The notes beneath the pieces are model-generated. The model was not told the origin of the DNA, did not search any database, and saw only the letters and a list, made by a program, of their open reading frames with translations. Below, one piece after another: positions 43,401 through 51,998 of a DNA stretch of 64,000 bases. The number at the start of each line of letters is the position of its first letter. Within the stretch, counting starts at the first letter, position 1. Position numbers and translations under genes: made by a program. Location: the NCBI GenBank assembly GCA_900764955.1, contig CAAFPY010000014.1, positions 1 through 64,000 on the forward strand. Direction: 5' to 3'. The stretch comes from an uncultured Collinsella sp. (GTDB taxonomy: Bacteria; Actinomycetota; Coriobacteriia; Coriobacteriales; Coriobacteriaceae).

Positions 43401-43479
43401 GATGATTTTTCTGGGACGGGGATTAAAAAAATCATTGAGTACCTAATGATTTTTTAATCCCCGTCCCAGAAAAATCATC
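43401..43479. repeat. Long near-perfect inverted repeat (MITE/REP-like hairpin)
   Basis: Arms of 36 and 35 nt (43401-43436 and 43445-43479) differ only by one A in a poly-A tract; loop GAGTACCT. Each arm reads GATGATTTTTCTGGGACGGG then GATTAAAA. It starts 11 nt past the ppsR stop, so it could act as a terminator, but its length and sequence suggest a dispersed palindromic element. Confidence 0.8.
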
Positions 43480-43489
43480 ACAGAAAGGA

Positions 43490-44365
43490 CTACTGCTGTT
43501 GAGCGCGGCGGGCGGCACGGCGTGCTCTTGCCTCTTGAATCTCTTCGAGGTGAGCAATGATCTCGGCAGCGCTTTCCTCGATGGCTTTGCCGTCGGTACG
43601 CACTACAAAGCAGCCCAGGCGTTTCATGAGCGCGCGGGCTTCCGCAAGCTCACTACGCACGCTCTCGGGCTCGGCATAGGAGCCTGCGACGGCGCGGGCG
43701 TAGTCGTCGCCCAAGCGGCTATCGCGAATCTCGGAAATCACATCGACGGTCGAAATCAAGCCGAACAGGCGCATCGGGTCAACCTCGTAAATCGACTTGG
43801 GCGGCTCCATGCCATGCGCCAGTGGGACATTGGCGACCTTGTAGCCCTGATAGGCTAAATACATCGACAGCGGCGTCTTGGATGTACGCGACACACCCAG
43901 CAGCACGATATCGGCACCCGACAGATCGTCGCAACCACGACCGTCATCGTGCTCAACGAAATACTCCATGGCCTCGATACGATGGAAATAGCGGTCATCG
44001 GTCTTGTGAATCACGCCCGCAACGCACTTGGGCGGCACACCGATGAGCGACGACAGCACGGCAAGCGTCGGGCCGATCAGGTCGACCGAACGGATATGCA
44101 GCATACCCAGGTAATCGAGCACGCGGGCGCGAAGCGCCGGATCGACAATGGTATGGAACACGGCGACATCGCGATGGTCGGCATCGACGCGCGGCCCCAC
44201 AAATGACTTGACCTGCTCCACCGAGGTCACCTTGGGCAGGCGCAAGAGACGAAAAGCCCCTTCATCAAATTGCCCGGACGCCGCAAGCACCACCTCACAA
44301 GCGGTATCGCCGAGCGAATCGGAGATAACGATAACGGTGGGACGAGCGGTGACCGGGCAATCCAT
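43490..44365 (-). CDS. ppsR: Pyruvate, phosphate dikinase regulatory protein (DUF299)
   Basis: A 291-residue bifunctional ADP-dependent Thr kinase / Pi-dependent phosphorylase that inactivates and reactivates PPDK. VIVISDSLGDTACEVVLAA, the P-loop-like LLGVSRTSKTPLSMYLAYQG, VANVPL and a C-terminal RLGCFVVRTDGKAIEESAAEI are typical of DUF299. Adjacent to ppdK on the same strand, separated by about 350 nt carrying the inverted repeat. The gene ends in a basic RARRAARRAQQQ tail. Family members may act on PEP synthetase instead, but no ppsA is present here. Confidence 0.92.
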   Translation of the reverse strand: MDCPVTARPTVIVISDSLGDTACEVVLAASGQFDEGAFRLLRLPKVTSVEQVKSFVGPRVDADHRDVAVFHTIVDPALRARVLDYLGMLHIRSVDLIGPTLAVLSSLIGVPPKCVAGVIHKTDDRYFHRIEAMEYFVEHDDGRGCDDLSGADIVLLGVSRTSKTPLSMYLAYQGYKVANVPLAHGMEPPKSIYEVDPMRLFGLISTVDVISEIRDSRLGDDYARAVAGSYAEPESVRSELAEARALMKRLGCFVVRTDGKAIEESAAEIIAHLEEIQEARARRAARRAQQQ

Positions 44366-44399
44366 GCGGGGCTCCTTTTGCGCTTATGCGCAGGCTGGC

Positions 44400-46496
44400 T
44401 TACTTTTTGCGGGCAAGCTCACCGATGTTGGCGATGCCGGAGAAAACGGCCTCGAAGCGGTTGAGCAGCTTAAGGCGATTATCGCGAAGCTGCTCGTCCT
44501 TGTCCATGACCATGACCTCGTCGAAGAAGCGGTCGATGGGGGCACGCAGGGCGGCGAGGGCAGCAAATGCGGCCGGGTAGTCCTCGGCAGCAAGGGCGGC
44601 ATCGACAGCGGTCTGAGCAGCCTCGGAGGCGTCGGCGAGCGCGAGTTCGGCCTCGCCCATCAGGGCGCGGTCGTACTCCGCACCCAGCTCGGGCTTCGAG
44701 ATATGCGCGGCACGGGCATAGGCGGTAGCCAGGTTGTCGAACGTCTCAGCGTCATTCTTGCGGGCCTCGTCGAGGGCAGCGCAGCGGGCAAAGAAGACGG
44801 ACGGGGCGATGATATGCACCGCAGAGACGGCGGCGACGGTATCGGCCGGAATCTTCTCGTCGCGGGCCATGCTCACCAGGCGGCCGTGGAAGAAGTCGCG
44901 GACCTGCTGGGCGACCTCGGCGGCGTCGAACTCAATGCCCTGCTCGCTATAGAGCTCAAGGGCAAAGTCAATCAGCGACGTGGGGTCGATCGGCAGACGG
45001 TCGCGCAGGATGTTGATGATGCCGATAGCGGCACGACGCAGCGCGTACGGGTCGGAAGAGCCGGTCGGGGGCTCGCCGATGGCAAAGATACCGGCGATGG
45101 TATCGAGCTTGTCGGCGCAGGCCACGATGCAGCCGGCGGTACCCTCGGGCAGCTCGTCGCCGGCAAAGCGGGGACGATAGTGGTCGCGAATGGCGTGGGC
45201 GACTTCGTCGTTCTCCCCCATCGCGGTCGCGTAGTAACCACCCATCACGCCCTGTTGGCTCGTGAACTCGACGACGGCGTTGGACACCAGGTCGGCCTTG
45301 CACAGGTGAGCGGCGCGAGCGGCGTCGGCGGCCAGGTGGGCGCCCAGATGGGCCTCGCGGGCGATGGCGAGCGCGAGCTGCTCAACACGCTCGGACTTGG
45401 CGAGCACGCTGCCGAGCTTCTCCTGGAAGGCGACCTTGGCCAGACGCTCGCGGAACTCGTCGAGGGAGATCTTCAGGTCCTCCTCGTAGAAGAACTTGGC
45501 GTCGTCCAGGCGGGCGCGCACGACGCGCTCGTTGCCGTCGATCACACGCTCGGCGTTCTCGGGCTTGCTGTTGGAAACGACCACGAACTCACGCGTGAGC
45601 TTGCCCTCGCCGTCATAGATCGGGAAGTAGCGCTGGTTGGTGAGCATGGACTCGCAGATAATCTCGTGCGGGACCTTGAGGAACTCCTCGTCGAAGGTAC
45701 CGACGAGCACCGTCGGCCACTCGCAGAGGTTGATGACCTCCTCAAAGACCTTCTTGGGCGTATCAACATGGCAGCCGGGGCGAACAGCCTCGACCTCGGC
45801 GATGCCGGCAAGGATGGCCTCACGACGACGCTCGGCAGAAAGCACGCCGGCGTCCTCGAGCACCTGCTCGTAGACGGCGGGGCTGGCGACAACATGGTCG
45901 CCGGCGCCCAAGACGCGATGACCGCGCGTGGTGTTGCCGCTCGTCACGTCAGCAAAGGTGACGGGCACGACGTCCTCGCCCAAAAGGCAGCAGATCCAGC
46001 GGACCGGACGCACGAACGTCGCGTGCTCGTGGCCCCAGCGCTGGGAGCGGTAGTTGGGCCACTGCAGGCCGGCGATGGTCTTCTCGCACAGGGCCGTCAG
46101 GATCGGAGTAGCCGGAGCGGAAGGAATGTTCTTCTCGGCAAAGACGTACTCACGACCGTCGGTGTCCTCGCGACGGACCAGATCCTCGGCAGCCACACCG
46201 AACTTACGGGCGAAGCCCTGGGCGGCCTTGGTGGTGTTACCGTCCGCGTCGAAGGCAATGTTGGCCGCGGGGCCACGCTTGACCTCGTGAACCTCATCGG
46301 TCGCGGTGGCGACGTCGGCCACGAGTGCAGCCAAACGACGCGGACTCGAGATCACGCGGACCTCGCCGTGGGCCAGACCGGCCTCGTCGAGACCCTTGGC
46401 GATCATGGTGCCAAGCTGCTTGACGGCATTGTTCAGCGGTGCGGAGGGCATTTCCTCCGTACCGATCTCAAACAGGAAATCCTTAGCGTCTGCCAT
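44400..46496 (-). CDS. glyS: Glycyl-tRNA synthetase beta subunit
   Basis: A 698-residue subunit of the alpha2-beta2 bacterial synthetase. N-terminus DFLFEIGTEEMPSAPL, SSPRRLAALV, VRPVRWICCLLG, TRGHRVLG and the C-terminal anticodon region (RFFDEVMVMDKDEQLRDNRLKLL) are diagnostic. A central HD-like portion is present. ATG directly follows the glyQ stop by 3 nt. Confidence 0.96.
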   Translation of the reverse strand: MADAKDFLFEIGTEEMPSAPLNNAVKQLGTMIAKGLDEAGLAHGEVRVISSPRRLAALVADVATATDEVHEVKRGPAANIAFDADGNTTKAAQGFARKFGVAAEDLVRREDTDGREYVFAEKNIPSAPATPILTALCEKTIAGLQWPNYRSQRWGHEHATFVRPVRWICCLLGEDVVPVTFADVTSGNTTRGHRVLGAGDHVVASPAVYEQVLEDAGVLSAERRREAILAGIAEVEAVRPGCHVDTPKKVFEEVINLCEWPTVLVGTFDEEFLKVPHEIICESMLTNQRYFPIYDGEGKLTREFVVVSNSKPENAERVIDGNERVVRARLDDAKFFYEEDLKISLDEFRERLAKVAFQEKLGSVLAKSERVEQLALAIAREAHLGAHLAADAARAAHLCKADLVSNAVVEFTSQQGVMGGYYATAMGENDEVAHAIRDHYRPRFAGDELPEGTAGCIVACADKLDTIAGIFAIGEPPTGSSDPYALRRAAIGIINILRDRLPIDPTSLIDFALELYSEQGIEFDAAEVAQQVRDFFHGRLVSMARDEKIPADTVAAVSAVHIIAPSVFFARCAALDEARKNDAETFDNLATAYARAAHISKPELGAEYDRALMGEAELALADASEAAQTAVDAALAAEDYPAAFAALAALRAPIDRFFDEVMVMDKDEQLRDNRLKLLNRFEAVFSGIANIGELARKK

Positions 46497-46499
46497 GGC

Positions 46500-47411
46500 T
46501 TACGCCACCTCGCCTTCCTGGTTGGCATTCTCGTTGACTCCGGCGACCTCGGCCATATAGGCCTCGCAGCACGCCTTGGCGACGGCGCGGACACGCAGGA
46601 TGTAGTTGGCACGCTCGACCGCAGACAGAGCGCCGCGGGCATCGAGCAGATTGAAAGCGTGGCTGCACTTCATGACGCAGTCGTATGCGGGCAACGGCAG
46701 CTTGCGCTCCAGGCAGGAATGGCACTCGGCCTCGTAGTCGTCAAACTTCTGACGCATCATCTCGACGTTGGCGACCTCAAAGTTATAGGCACTGAATTCG
46801 CGCTCGTTCTCGAGGAACACGTCGCCGTAGGTCATGGGCGTGCCATCGGGCAGGTAGCTCCACACCAGATCGTAGACCGAGTTGACGCCCTGGGCGTACA
46901 TGGCGATACGCTCCAAGCCATAGGTAATCTCGACGGGCACGGGGTCGACCTCGATACCGCCCACCTGCTGGAAGTACGTAAACTGCGTGACCTCCATGCC
47001 GTTGAGCCAGACCTCCCAGCCAAGGCCCCAGGCGCCCAGGGTCGGGCTCTCCCAGTCGTCCTCGACAAAGCGGACGTCATGGTCGTTGGGGTCCAGGCCA
47101 ATGGCGGCCAGCGAACCCAGGTAGAGCTCCTGGGCGTTGACCGGCGACGGCTTGATGAGCACCTGGAACTGATAGTAGTGCTGCATGCGGTTAGGGTTCT
47201 CGCCGTAGCGGCCGTCGGCGGGACGGCGGCAAGGCTGCGCATAGCAGGTGCGCCACTCGGCGGGACCGAGCGAGCGCAGCGTGGTCGCGGTATGGAAGGT
47301 ACCGGCACCGACCTCGGAGTCATAGGGCTGCATAATGACGCAGCCCTGCTCGCCCCAGTACTGCTGGAGGCGCAGGATGATGTCTTGGAAGGAAAGCGAT
47401 GAAGCGTTCAT
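46500..47411 (-). CDS. glyQ: Glycyl-tRNA synthetase alpha subunit
   Basis: A 303-residue class II catalytic subunit. [65 protein letters not shown], and [12 protein letters not shown] (motif 3) are diagnostic. A -10-like TATAGT lies about 47 nt upstream (47458-47463) between it and lepB. The two-subunit enzyme is the bacterial form, distinct from the single-chain GlyRS of many actinobacteria. Confidence 0.96.
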   Translation of the reverse strand: MNASSLSFQDIILRLQQYWGEQGCVIMQPYDSEVGAGTFHTATTLRSLGPAEWRTCYAQPCRRPADGRYGENPNRMQHYYQFQVLIKPSPVNAQELYLGSLAAIGLDPNDHDVRFVEDDWESPTLGAWGLGWEVWLNGMEVTQFTYFQQVGGIEVDPVPVEITYGLERIAMYAQGVNSVYDLVWSYLPDGTPMTYGDVFLENEREFSAYNFEVANVEMMRQKFDDYEAECHSCLERKLPLPAYDCVMKCSHAFNLLDARGALSAVERANYILRVRAVAKACCEAYMAEVAGVNENANQEGEVA

Positions 47412-47470
47412 GCCTCTAATATCCCCTCGTCGAAACGATTACACGGTTAGGTACTGTACTATAGCGGTTT

Positions 47471-48034
47471 TTAGTCGATAGCGCCGATGCGGTTGAGCGG
47501 CCAGTAGCGCACAAGCGCCACAGCGATCAAATCAGAGCGATCGACGGGACCAAAGTAGCGCGAGTCGGCAGAGTTTTCGCGGTTGTCGCCCATCACCCAC
47601 ACGCACCCGTCGGGAACGGTGTAGGGATAACTCACCTGGGCGCCAGGCGCTTGGACCGAAAGCGGCCAGCTCATGCCCGTCGTATAGTCCTCGTCGAGCG
47701 CCTGGCCGTCAACGACGACCTTGCCGTCCTGAAGGTCGACCGTCTGGCCGGCCGTGGCGATGACGCGCTTTACCAGCACGTCATGCTCGGATGTGGCATC
47801 GGGGTTGTGAAACACCACGATATCGCCCTGTTTGACGGGCTGTCCGAGTTCGAGCGTCACCTTCTGCGCCAGAATCTGATCGCCGATCTCGATCGTGTCC
47901 TCCATGGAACCGGTGGGCACTACAAAGGGCTCGACCACAAACGAGCGAATCAAGAAGGTGGCGACCAGTGCGATCGCGATGACCGCGATCCACTCAAAAG
48001 CGCCCCTCAACGCGGAATGTTGCGTAGGAACCAT
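47471..48034 (-). CDS. lepB: Signal peptidase I
   Basis: A 187-residue membrane serine protease that removes Sec signal peptides. One N-terminal membrane helix (WIAVIAIALVATFLIRSFVV), catalytic Ser in PTGSMEDTI, catalytic Lys in LVKRVIATAG, and the GDNRENSADSRYFGPV box. ATG 48034 has GAGGAG 5 nt upstream; a GTG six bases earlier overlaps the trmD stop but sits too close to that Shine-Dalgarno. Final gene of rpsP-khpA-rimM-trmD-lepB. Confidence 0.94.
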   Translation of the reverse strand: MVPTQHSALRGAFEWIAVIAIALVATFLIRSFVVEPFVVPTGSMEDTIEIGDQILAQKVTLELGQPVKQGDIVVFHNPDATSEHDVLVKRVIATAGQTVDLQDGKVVVDGQALDEDYTTGMSWPLSVQAPGAQVSYPYTVPDGCVWVMGDNRENSADSRYFGPVDRSDLIAVALVRYWPLNRIGAID

Positions 48035-48036
48035 AC

Positions 48037-48795
48037 TCACTCCTCGCTCTGCGAATACGAAGCGTCAAGGATCACCTGCGCGTAAGCGCGCTCCTCGGGC
48101 GTGAGCCGCGCCGTCTCGATCAAGTCCGGACGCCAGCGGCAGGTGCGCTCGATGGCGTTCTTGCGACGCCAGGCATCGACCTTGGCGTGATCGCCGCTCA
48201 CAAGCACCGGAGGCACGCCCTCGCCGTTGAACTCGGCGGGACGGGTGTACTGCGCGTACTCGAGCAGGCCTCCGTCCTCGGCGGTCGAGAACGACTCGTC
48301 GACGTTGCTCATCTCATCACCAAGGGCGCCGGGAATGAGGCGCACGACGGCATCGGCAACGACCATAGCGGGAAGTTCGCCGCCCGTAAGCACGTAGTCG
48401 CCGATCGACAGACGCTCATCGGCATACGCATACGCGCGCTCGTCGACGCCCTCGTAGCGGCTGCACACAAACAGCAGGCGCTCACTTTTGAGCAGGCGCT
48501 CGGCCACATGCTGCGTAAAGGGCTCGCCACAGGGGGTGAAGAACACAACCGTGGGCTTGGAACCCTCTGCGCTAATGGCCTCGATGGCCTCTGCGATAGG
48601 CTCGACCTTCATGAGCATGCCCTGCCCGCCGCCGTACGGCTCGTCATCGACGGTACGATGACGGTCGTGCGTCCAGTCGCGCAGGTTATACGCCTTAAAA
48701 TCAAAAAGGCCGGCCTTACGGGCGCGGCCCAAAATCGATGTGGACATGACGGGCTCAAACATCTCGGGAAAGACCGAAAGGGTCTCAATCAGCAT
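48037..48795 (-). CDS. trmD: tRNA (guanine-37-N1)-methyltransferase
   Basis: A 252-residue SPOUT methyltransferase that makes m1G37 and prevents frameshifting. SVFPEMFEPVMSTSILGRA, DDEPYGGGQGMLMKVEP, and the trefoil-knot SAM site with CSRYEGVDERAY and SIGDYVLTGGELPAMVVAD are diagnostic. ATG 10 nt after the rimM stop. Confidence 0.97.
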   Translation of the reverse strand: MLIETLSVFPEMFEPVMSTSILGRARKAGLFDFKAYNLRDWTHDRHRTVDDEPYGGGQGMLMKVEPIAEAIEAISAEGSKPTVVFFTPCGEPFTQHVAERLLKSERLLFVCSRYEGVDERAYAYADERLSIGDYVLTGGELPAMVVADAVVRLIPGALGDEMSNVDESFSTAEDGGLLEYAQYTRPAEFNGEGVPPVLVSGDHAKVDAWRRKNAIERTCRWRPDLIETARLTPEERAYAQVILDASYSQSEE

Positions 48796-48805
48796 GTTGT
48801 CCTCC

Positions 48806-49327
48806 CTACTTGTCCATATCGATCAGGCCGTCCATAACGTGGACGGAAATTGTTCCTGTGTCGGGAAGATCGAGCACAACCTGCTCGATCACGGGAATCA
48901 GTACCTCGCCGTACCGATCGCCCTCGACAACCCAAACATCGTTGGCGGGCGTCGACATGATCTCGACAATCGTGCCGAGCGAACCGAAGCGCTCGTCGAC
49001 CACCTCGCGGCCCATCAGGTCGGTATAGGCGGCGTCGAGCGAATCGAGCTCAAAGTCGTCACGATTTGCCAGCACATAGCATCCCGTGATGCCCTCGGCG
49101 GCCGTCAAGTCGTCAATACCCTCAAACGAGACCAGATCGCCATCGCCCGTATCGGTGACGGACACGACCGTGCAAAAGCGGTCGCGCTTGAGCGCCGGCG
49201 GCGTCAGGGCGACGCGCATACCCGGCTCTAATACAGAAGGAAGCCCCCGCAGCGGCTGCGCGAGGACCTCCCCCTTCCTTCCGTGCGGCTTGACCACACG
49301 GGCGATGTTTTTGTACTGGGACCTCAA
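48806..49327 (-). CDS. rimM: Ribosome maturation factor RimM
   Basis: A 173-residue 30S assembly factor that binds S19. Family pattern: IARVVKPHGRKGEVLAQPLR, a beta-barrel region, then ALPVIEQVVL-like VLIPVIEQVVLDLP. The start is TTG 49327; no ATG or GTG upstream of the conserved VVKPHG allows a full protein. The Shine-Dalgarno is weak (AGGA very close), so translation may depend on coupling to khpA, whose stop is 4 nt away. Confidence 0.92.
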   Translation of the reverse strand: MRSQYKNIARVVKPHGRKGEVLAQPLRGLPSVLEPGMRVALTPPALKRDRFCTVVSVTDTGDGDLVSFEGIDDLTAAEGITGCYVLANRDDFELDSLDAAYTDLMGREVVDERFGSLGTIVEIMSTPANDVWVVEGDRYGEVLIPVIEQVVLDLPDTGTISVHVMDGLIDMDK

Positions 49328-49331
49328 GGTC

Positions 49332-49616
49332 CTAGCCCAGAACCTCTACCTCGACAGCAGTGTCGAGGCGAGCGGCCAGTGCACGGGCGAGCGTGCGAAT
49401 GGCCTTGATGGTACGGCCACGACGGCCGATGACCTTAGCGACGTCATCCTCGGCGACCGAAACCTCGATCGTAGAGGCGTCGTCACCATCGATGACCTCA
49501 AGGCTCACGGAATCCGGGTCGTCGACGATCTGAACAACGAGATATTCGACGAGATCGGCGATGCGATCTGAGAGCATTGCCTCACCCTCGAGCTGTGCAG
49601 CGTCAACCTCAGGCAC
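49332..49616 (-). CDS. khpA: KH-domain RNA-binding protein KhpA
   Basis: A 94-residue single KH-domain protein with the GRRG loop (DDVAKVIGRRGRTIKAIRTLARAL). KhpA partners with KhpB in RNA binding and cell-size control in Gram-positives. GTG 49616 is supported by GAGGAG 6 nt upstream and gives a 13-residue N-terminal extension; ATG 49577 would give the usual shorter form. The rpsP-khpA-rimM-trmD order is standard. Confidence 0.92.
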   Translation of the reverse strand: MPEVDAAQLEGEAMLSDRIADLVEYLVVQIVDDPDSVSLEVIDGDDASTIEVSVAEDDVAKVIGRRGRTIKAIRTLARALAARLDTAVEVEVLG

Positions 49617-49619
49617 GAT

Positions 49620-49961
49620 TTACTCCTCGGCGCCCTCAGCGGCCTCAGCGGCAGCCTTAGCGGCCTCGGCCTCTTTGGCGAGCTGCTTCTTGGACTTCTT
49701 GACGACGGTCTCGGTCTTCTCGCCCTCGTTGGCGGCCTTGACCAGAGCGGCGACGGCGTCGGTGAGCTGAGCGCCCTTGGACTGCCAGTCGGCGATCTTC
49801 TCGAGGTCGAGGTTGATGGTCTTGGGGGCGGTCATCGGGTTGTAGCGGCCAACCTCCTCGATGATACGACCGTCACGCGGGGCGCGGGAATCGGCGACGA
49901 CGACACGGTAGTACGGACGCTTCTTAGCGCCGTGACGAGCAAGGCGAATCTTGACTGCCAA
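49620..49961 (-). CDS. rpsP: 30S ribosomal protein S16
   Basis: A 113-residue ribosomal protein. [40 protein letters not shown] are diagnostic. The start is TTG 49961, preceded by GGAGGAG 6 nt upstream; TTG for an abundant ribosomal protein is unusual. The C-terminus has a Lys/Glu/Ala-rich tail ([17 protein letters not shown]) beyond the usual S16 length. First gene of the trmD operon. Confidence 0.95.
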   Translation of the reverse strand: MAVKIRLARHGAKKRPYYRVVVADSRAPRDGRIIEEVGRYNPMTAPKTINLDLEKIADWQSKGAQLTDAVAALVKAANEGEKTETVVKKSKKQLAKEAEAAKAAAEAAEGAEE

Positions 49962-50017
49962 AGGAAACTCCTCCAACCAAGCAGCTTTAGGCTGCAACTA
50001 CAAACAAACAGTTGAAC

Positions 50018-50118
50018 ATAATACGCCATCGACGCGGGCAGGTGAAGTCCGTGAGACCAACTTCTTCGGTGTAGTCGAAGGCAAATCCATATTTTAGACA
50101 AGAATTCGCGATTTGCAA
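50018..50118 (-). promoter_or_regulatory. rpsP operon promoters
   Basis: Minus strand TTGCAA-N16-TAAAAT (50091-50118) and, closer, TTCACC-N17-TATTAT (-10 at 50018-50023). A GCAGC/GCTGC hairpin (49981-49995) precedes the ribosome binding site. The region between rpsP and dinB is divergent. Confidence 0.55.
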
Positions 50119-50150
50119 GCACATCCACGCACCCCACATGAGCTGCGCGG

Positions 50151-50156
50151 TATACT
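50151..50156 (+). promoter_or_regulatory. dinB -10, predicted leaderless start
   Basis: TATACT ends 6 nt before the dinB ATG, so the transcript would begin at or next to the A of ATG. No Shine-Dalgarno precedes the ATG. No clear -35 and no actinobacterial SOS box were found. Confidence 0.5.
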
Positions 50157-50162
50157 CATGCC

Positions 50163-51416
50163 ATGAAAAGACGCGAACATACATACGGTTATGAAGATGC
50201 TGCGGGCGTCACGCCGCCGCCCTGGACGGGGCCGGCGGTGGGCCTCATGGATCTCGATGCGTTTTTTGCGAGCGTGGAAATGCTCGACCATCCCGAGTGG
50301 CGCGGCAAGCCACTCATCGTGGGTGGCGATGCCGATTCCCGCGGCGTTGTATCCACCTGCTCATACGAGGCGCGTCGCTTTGGCGTGCACTCCGCCATGC
50401 CCTCGGCCGAGGCACGGCGCCTCTGTCCGCAGGCCATTTGGACGCATGGGCACTTTGATCGCTACCGCGAGGTGAGCGCGCAGGTCATGGCGATTCTTGC
50501 CGAAGAGACGCCGCGCGTTGAGCGCGTATCCATCGACGAAGCCTTTATCGATATCACACCGGGTCGTTTTGCGCCCGAGGACCCGCTGCTGGTTGCACGG
50601 CGCATAAGCGACCGCGTGGCAGCGCTGGGAGTGACCTGTTCCATTGGCGTGGGCTGCAACAAGACGGTCGCAAAGATCGCAAGCGAGCGGGATAAGCCGT
50701 TTGGGCTGACCATCGTGCGCCCCGGAACCGAGCAGCGCTTTTTGGCCGCGCTGCCGGTATCTGCCATGAGCGGCATCGGGCGCTCGGCCGAGGAGCGACT
50801 GCGCCGCATGCGCATCTACACGCTCGGCGAGCTGTCACGCGCGCCGGAATCCACGCTAGCTGCAATTTTTGGCGTCAACGGCGAACGCATGCGCCAGCGT
50901 GCGCTGGGGCTCGAAATATCCGAAGTAACAAGCCTCGATGAGGAACGCGAGGTTAAATCCGTGAGCAATGAGCGCACCTTTGCGAAAGATTTGACTGAGC
51001 GTGGGGACATCGAAGCGGCGATTGCGCTGTTGGGAGAGTCGGTTGGACGCCGCCTGCGCCGTCAGGGACTGACGGGCGGCACGGTAACGCTCAAGCTTAA
51101 GTATTCGTATGGCAGCGGACGCACGGCGCAGCGGCGGCTTCCCCACCCCACCGACGACGAGAATATCTTTGTGGCGGTTGCGCTCGAACTGCTCGACAAC
51201 ATCTGGCAGGAAGGCATGCATGTTCGCTTAGCAGGCATCGGCATGAGCGACTTTGACCATCAAGGCGGCATCCAGACCGACCTGTTCTGCGAAGTCGACG
51301 ACCGCGGAGCCCAATCAAGCGACCGTCGCGACCTCTCCGTCGCGATCGATGCCGTCCGAGACAAGTTCGGCGACACCGCCCTATCTTTCGGCCGCCAATC
51401 CCGCTTCGACGATTAA
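50163..51416 (+). CDS. dinB: Y-family DNA polymerase IV
   Basis: A 417-residue translesion polymerase. Palm motifs MDLDAFFASVEMLDHPEWRGKPL, GVVSTCSYEARRFGVHSAM, and the catalytic VERVSIDEAFIDI are intact; the thumb includes SIGVGCNKTVAKIASERDKP and MSGIGRSAEERLRRM, followed by a little-finger domain. No clear C-terminal beta-clamp-binding motif was seen near SFGRQSRFDD. The first 28 residues form a short extension. Stands alone on the plus strand between two minus-strand operons. Confidence 0.93.
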   Translation: MKRREHTYGYEDAAGVTPPPWTGPAVGLMDLDAFFASVEMLDHPEWRGKPLIVGGDADSRGVVSTCSYEARRFGVHSAMPSAEARRLCPQAIWTHGHFDRYREVSAQVMAILAEETPRVERVSIDEAFIDITPGRFAPEDPLLVARRISDRVAALGVTCSIGVGCNKTVAKIASERDKPFGLTIVRPGTEQRFLAALPVSAMSGIGRSAEERLRRMRIYTLGELSRAPESTLAAIFGVNGERMRQRALGLEISEVTSLDEEREVKSVSNERTFAKDLTERGDIEAAIALLGESVGRRLRRQGLTGGTVTLKLKYSYGSGRTAQRRLPHPTDDENIFVAVALELLDNIWQEGMHVRLAGIGMSDFDHQGGIQTDLFCEVDDRGAQSSDRRDLSVAIDAVRDKFGDTALSFGRQSRFDD

Positions 51417-51427
51417 CCGCCTTTGGG

Positions 51428-51471
51428 CAAAAAGAAAGCCGGGCAGGTGCGGAAAACCGCAACTGCCCGGC
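51428..51471 (-). terminator. Terminator of rsfS, hairpin shared with the dinB 3' end
   Basis: GCCGGGCAG and TGCGG pair with CCGCA and CTGCCCGGC (51438-51471). On the minus strand the tail is TTTCTTTTTG, a good terminator for rsfS; on the plus strand there is no T-tract. Confidence 0.85.
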
Positions 51472-51514
51472 GAAATGCGCGAGGCTAGCTAAAAGCCCCA
51501 TATTAAATGAGCCA

Positions 51515-51970
51515 CTAGAGGAGGTCGAGGGGGAGCTGGGGGGCGTCACCCCAGAGCTTTTCTAGGCGGTAAAAGTCGCGGGCTTCGGGAGTGAAGACGT
51601 GGACGACAACCGAGCCGTAGTCCATGAGCATCCAGGTCTTCTGCTCGCGGCCCTCGATGGAGAACGGATGCTCGCCGCAAGCCTCGGCAACCTTCTCCTC
51701 GATCTCGTCGACAATCGAATCGACCTGGCGGTTGTTGGTACCGGTGGCAAGCACAAAGTAGTCGCACACGTCGGAAAGCTCGGTCAGGTCGAGCACCTGC
51801 ACGTCCTCGCCCTTCTTGTCGTAGGCGGCCTGCGCGGCGGCGCGGGCGACATCCTCGGCGGCGACACCGCTCGCGGACAGCGAGGCGGCGGTGCGGTCGG
51901 ACGTGGCAACGAAACTCTTGTGCTCCACACCTTCAAGAATCTGCTCGTCAGTCATGGTCTCGTCGGCCAT
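51515..51970 (-). CDS. rsfS: Ribosomal silencing factor RsfS
   Basis: A 151-residue protein whose C-terminal domain (VCDYFVLATGTNNRQVDSIVDEIEEKV, WMLMDYGSVVVHVFTPEARDFYRLEKLWGDA) is the RsfS/Iojap fold that binds L14 and blocks subunit joining in starvation. An acidic and Ala-rich N-terminus of about 35 residues precedes it. ATG 51970 has AGAGG 6 nt upstream; the upstream GTG is not needed. Follows yqeK and nadD, the usual grouping. Confidence 0.93.
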   Translation of the reverse strand: MADETMTDEQILEGVEHKSFVATSDRTAASLSASGVAAEDVARAAAQAAYDKKGEDVQVLDLTELSDVCDYFVLATGTNNRQVDSIVDEIEEKVAEACGEHPFSIEGREQKTWMLMDYGSVVVHVFTPEARDFYRLEKLWGDAPQLPLDLL

Positions 51971-51998
51971 GGAATACCTCTTTCTAGACACACCCGAG

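Noticed and set aside
44148..47402. A 1084-codon plus-strand reading frame opposite glyS and glyQ
   Set aside because: It mirrors the synonymous-position bias of the glyS/glyQ codons, has a composition rich in Gly, Leu, Val, Asp and His with no recognisable domain, and no ribosome binding site. Typical antisense shadow in high-GC DNA.
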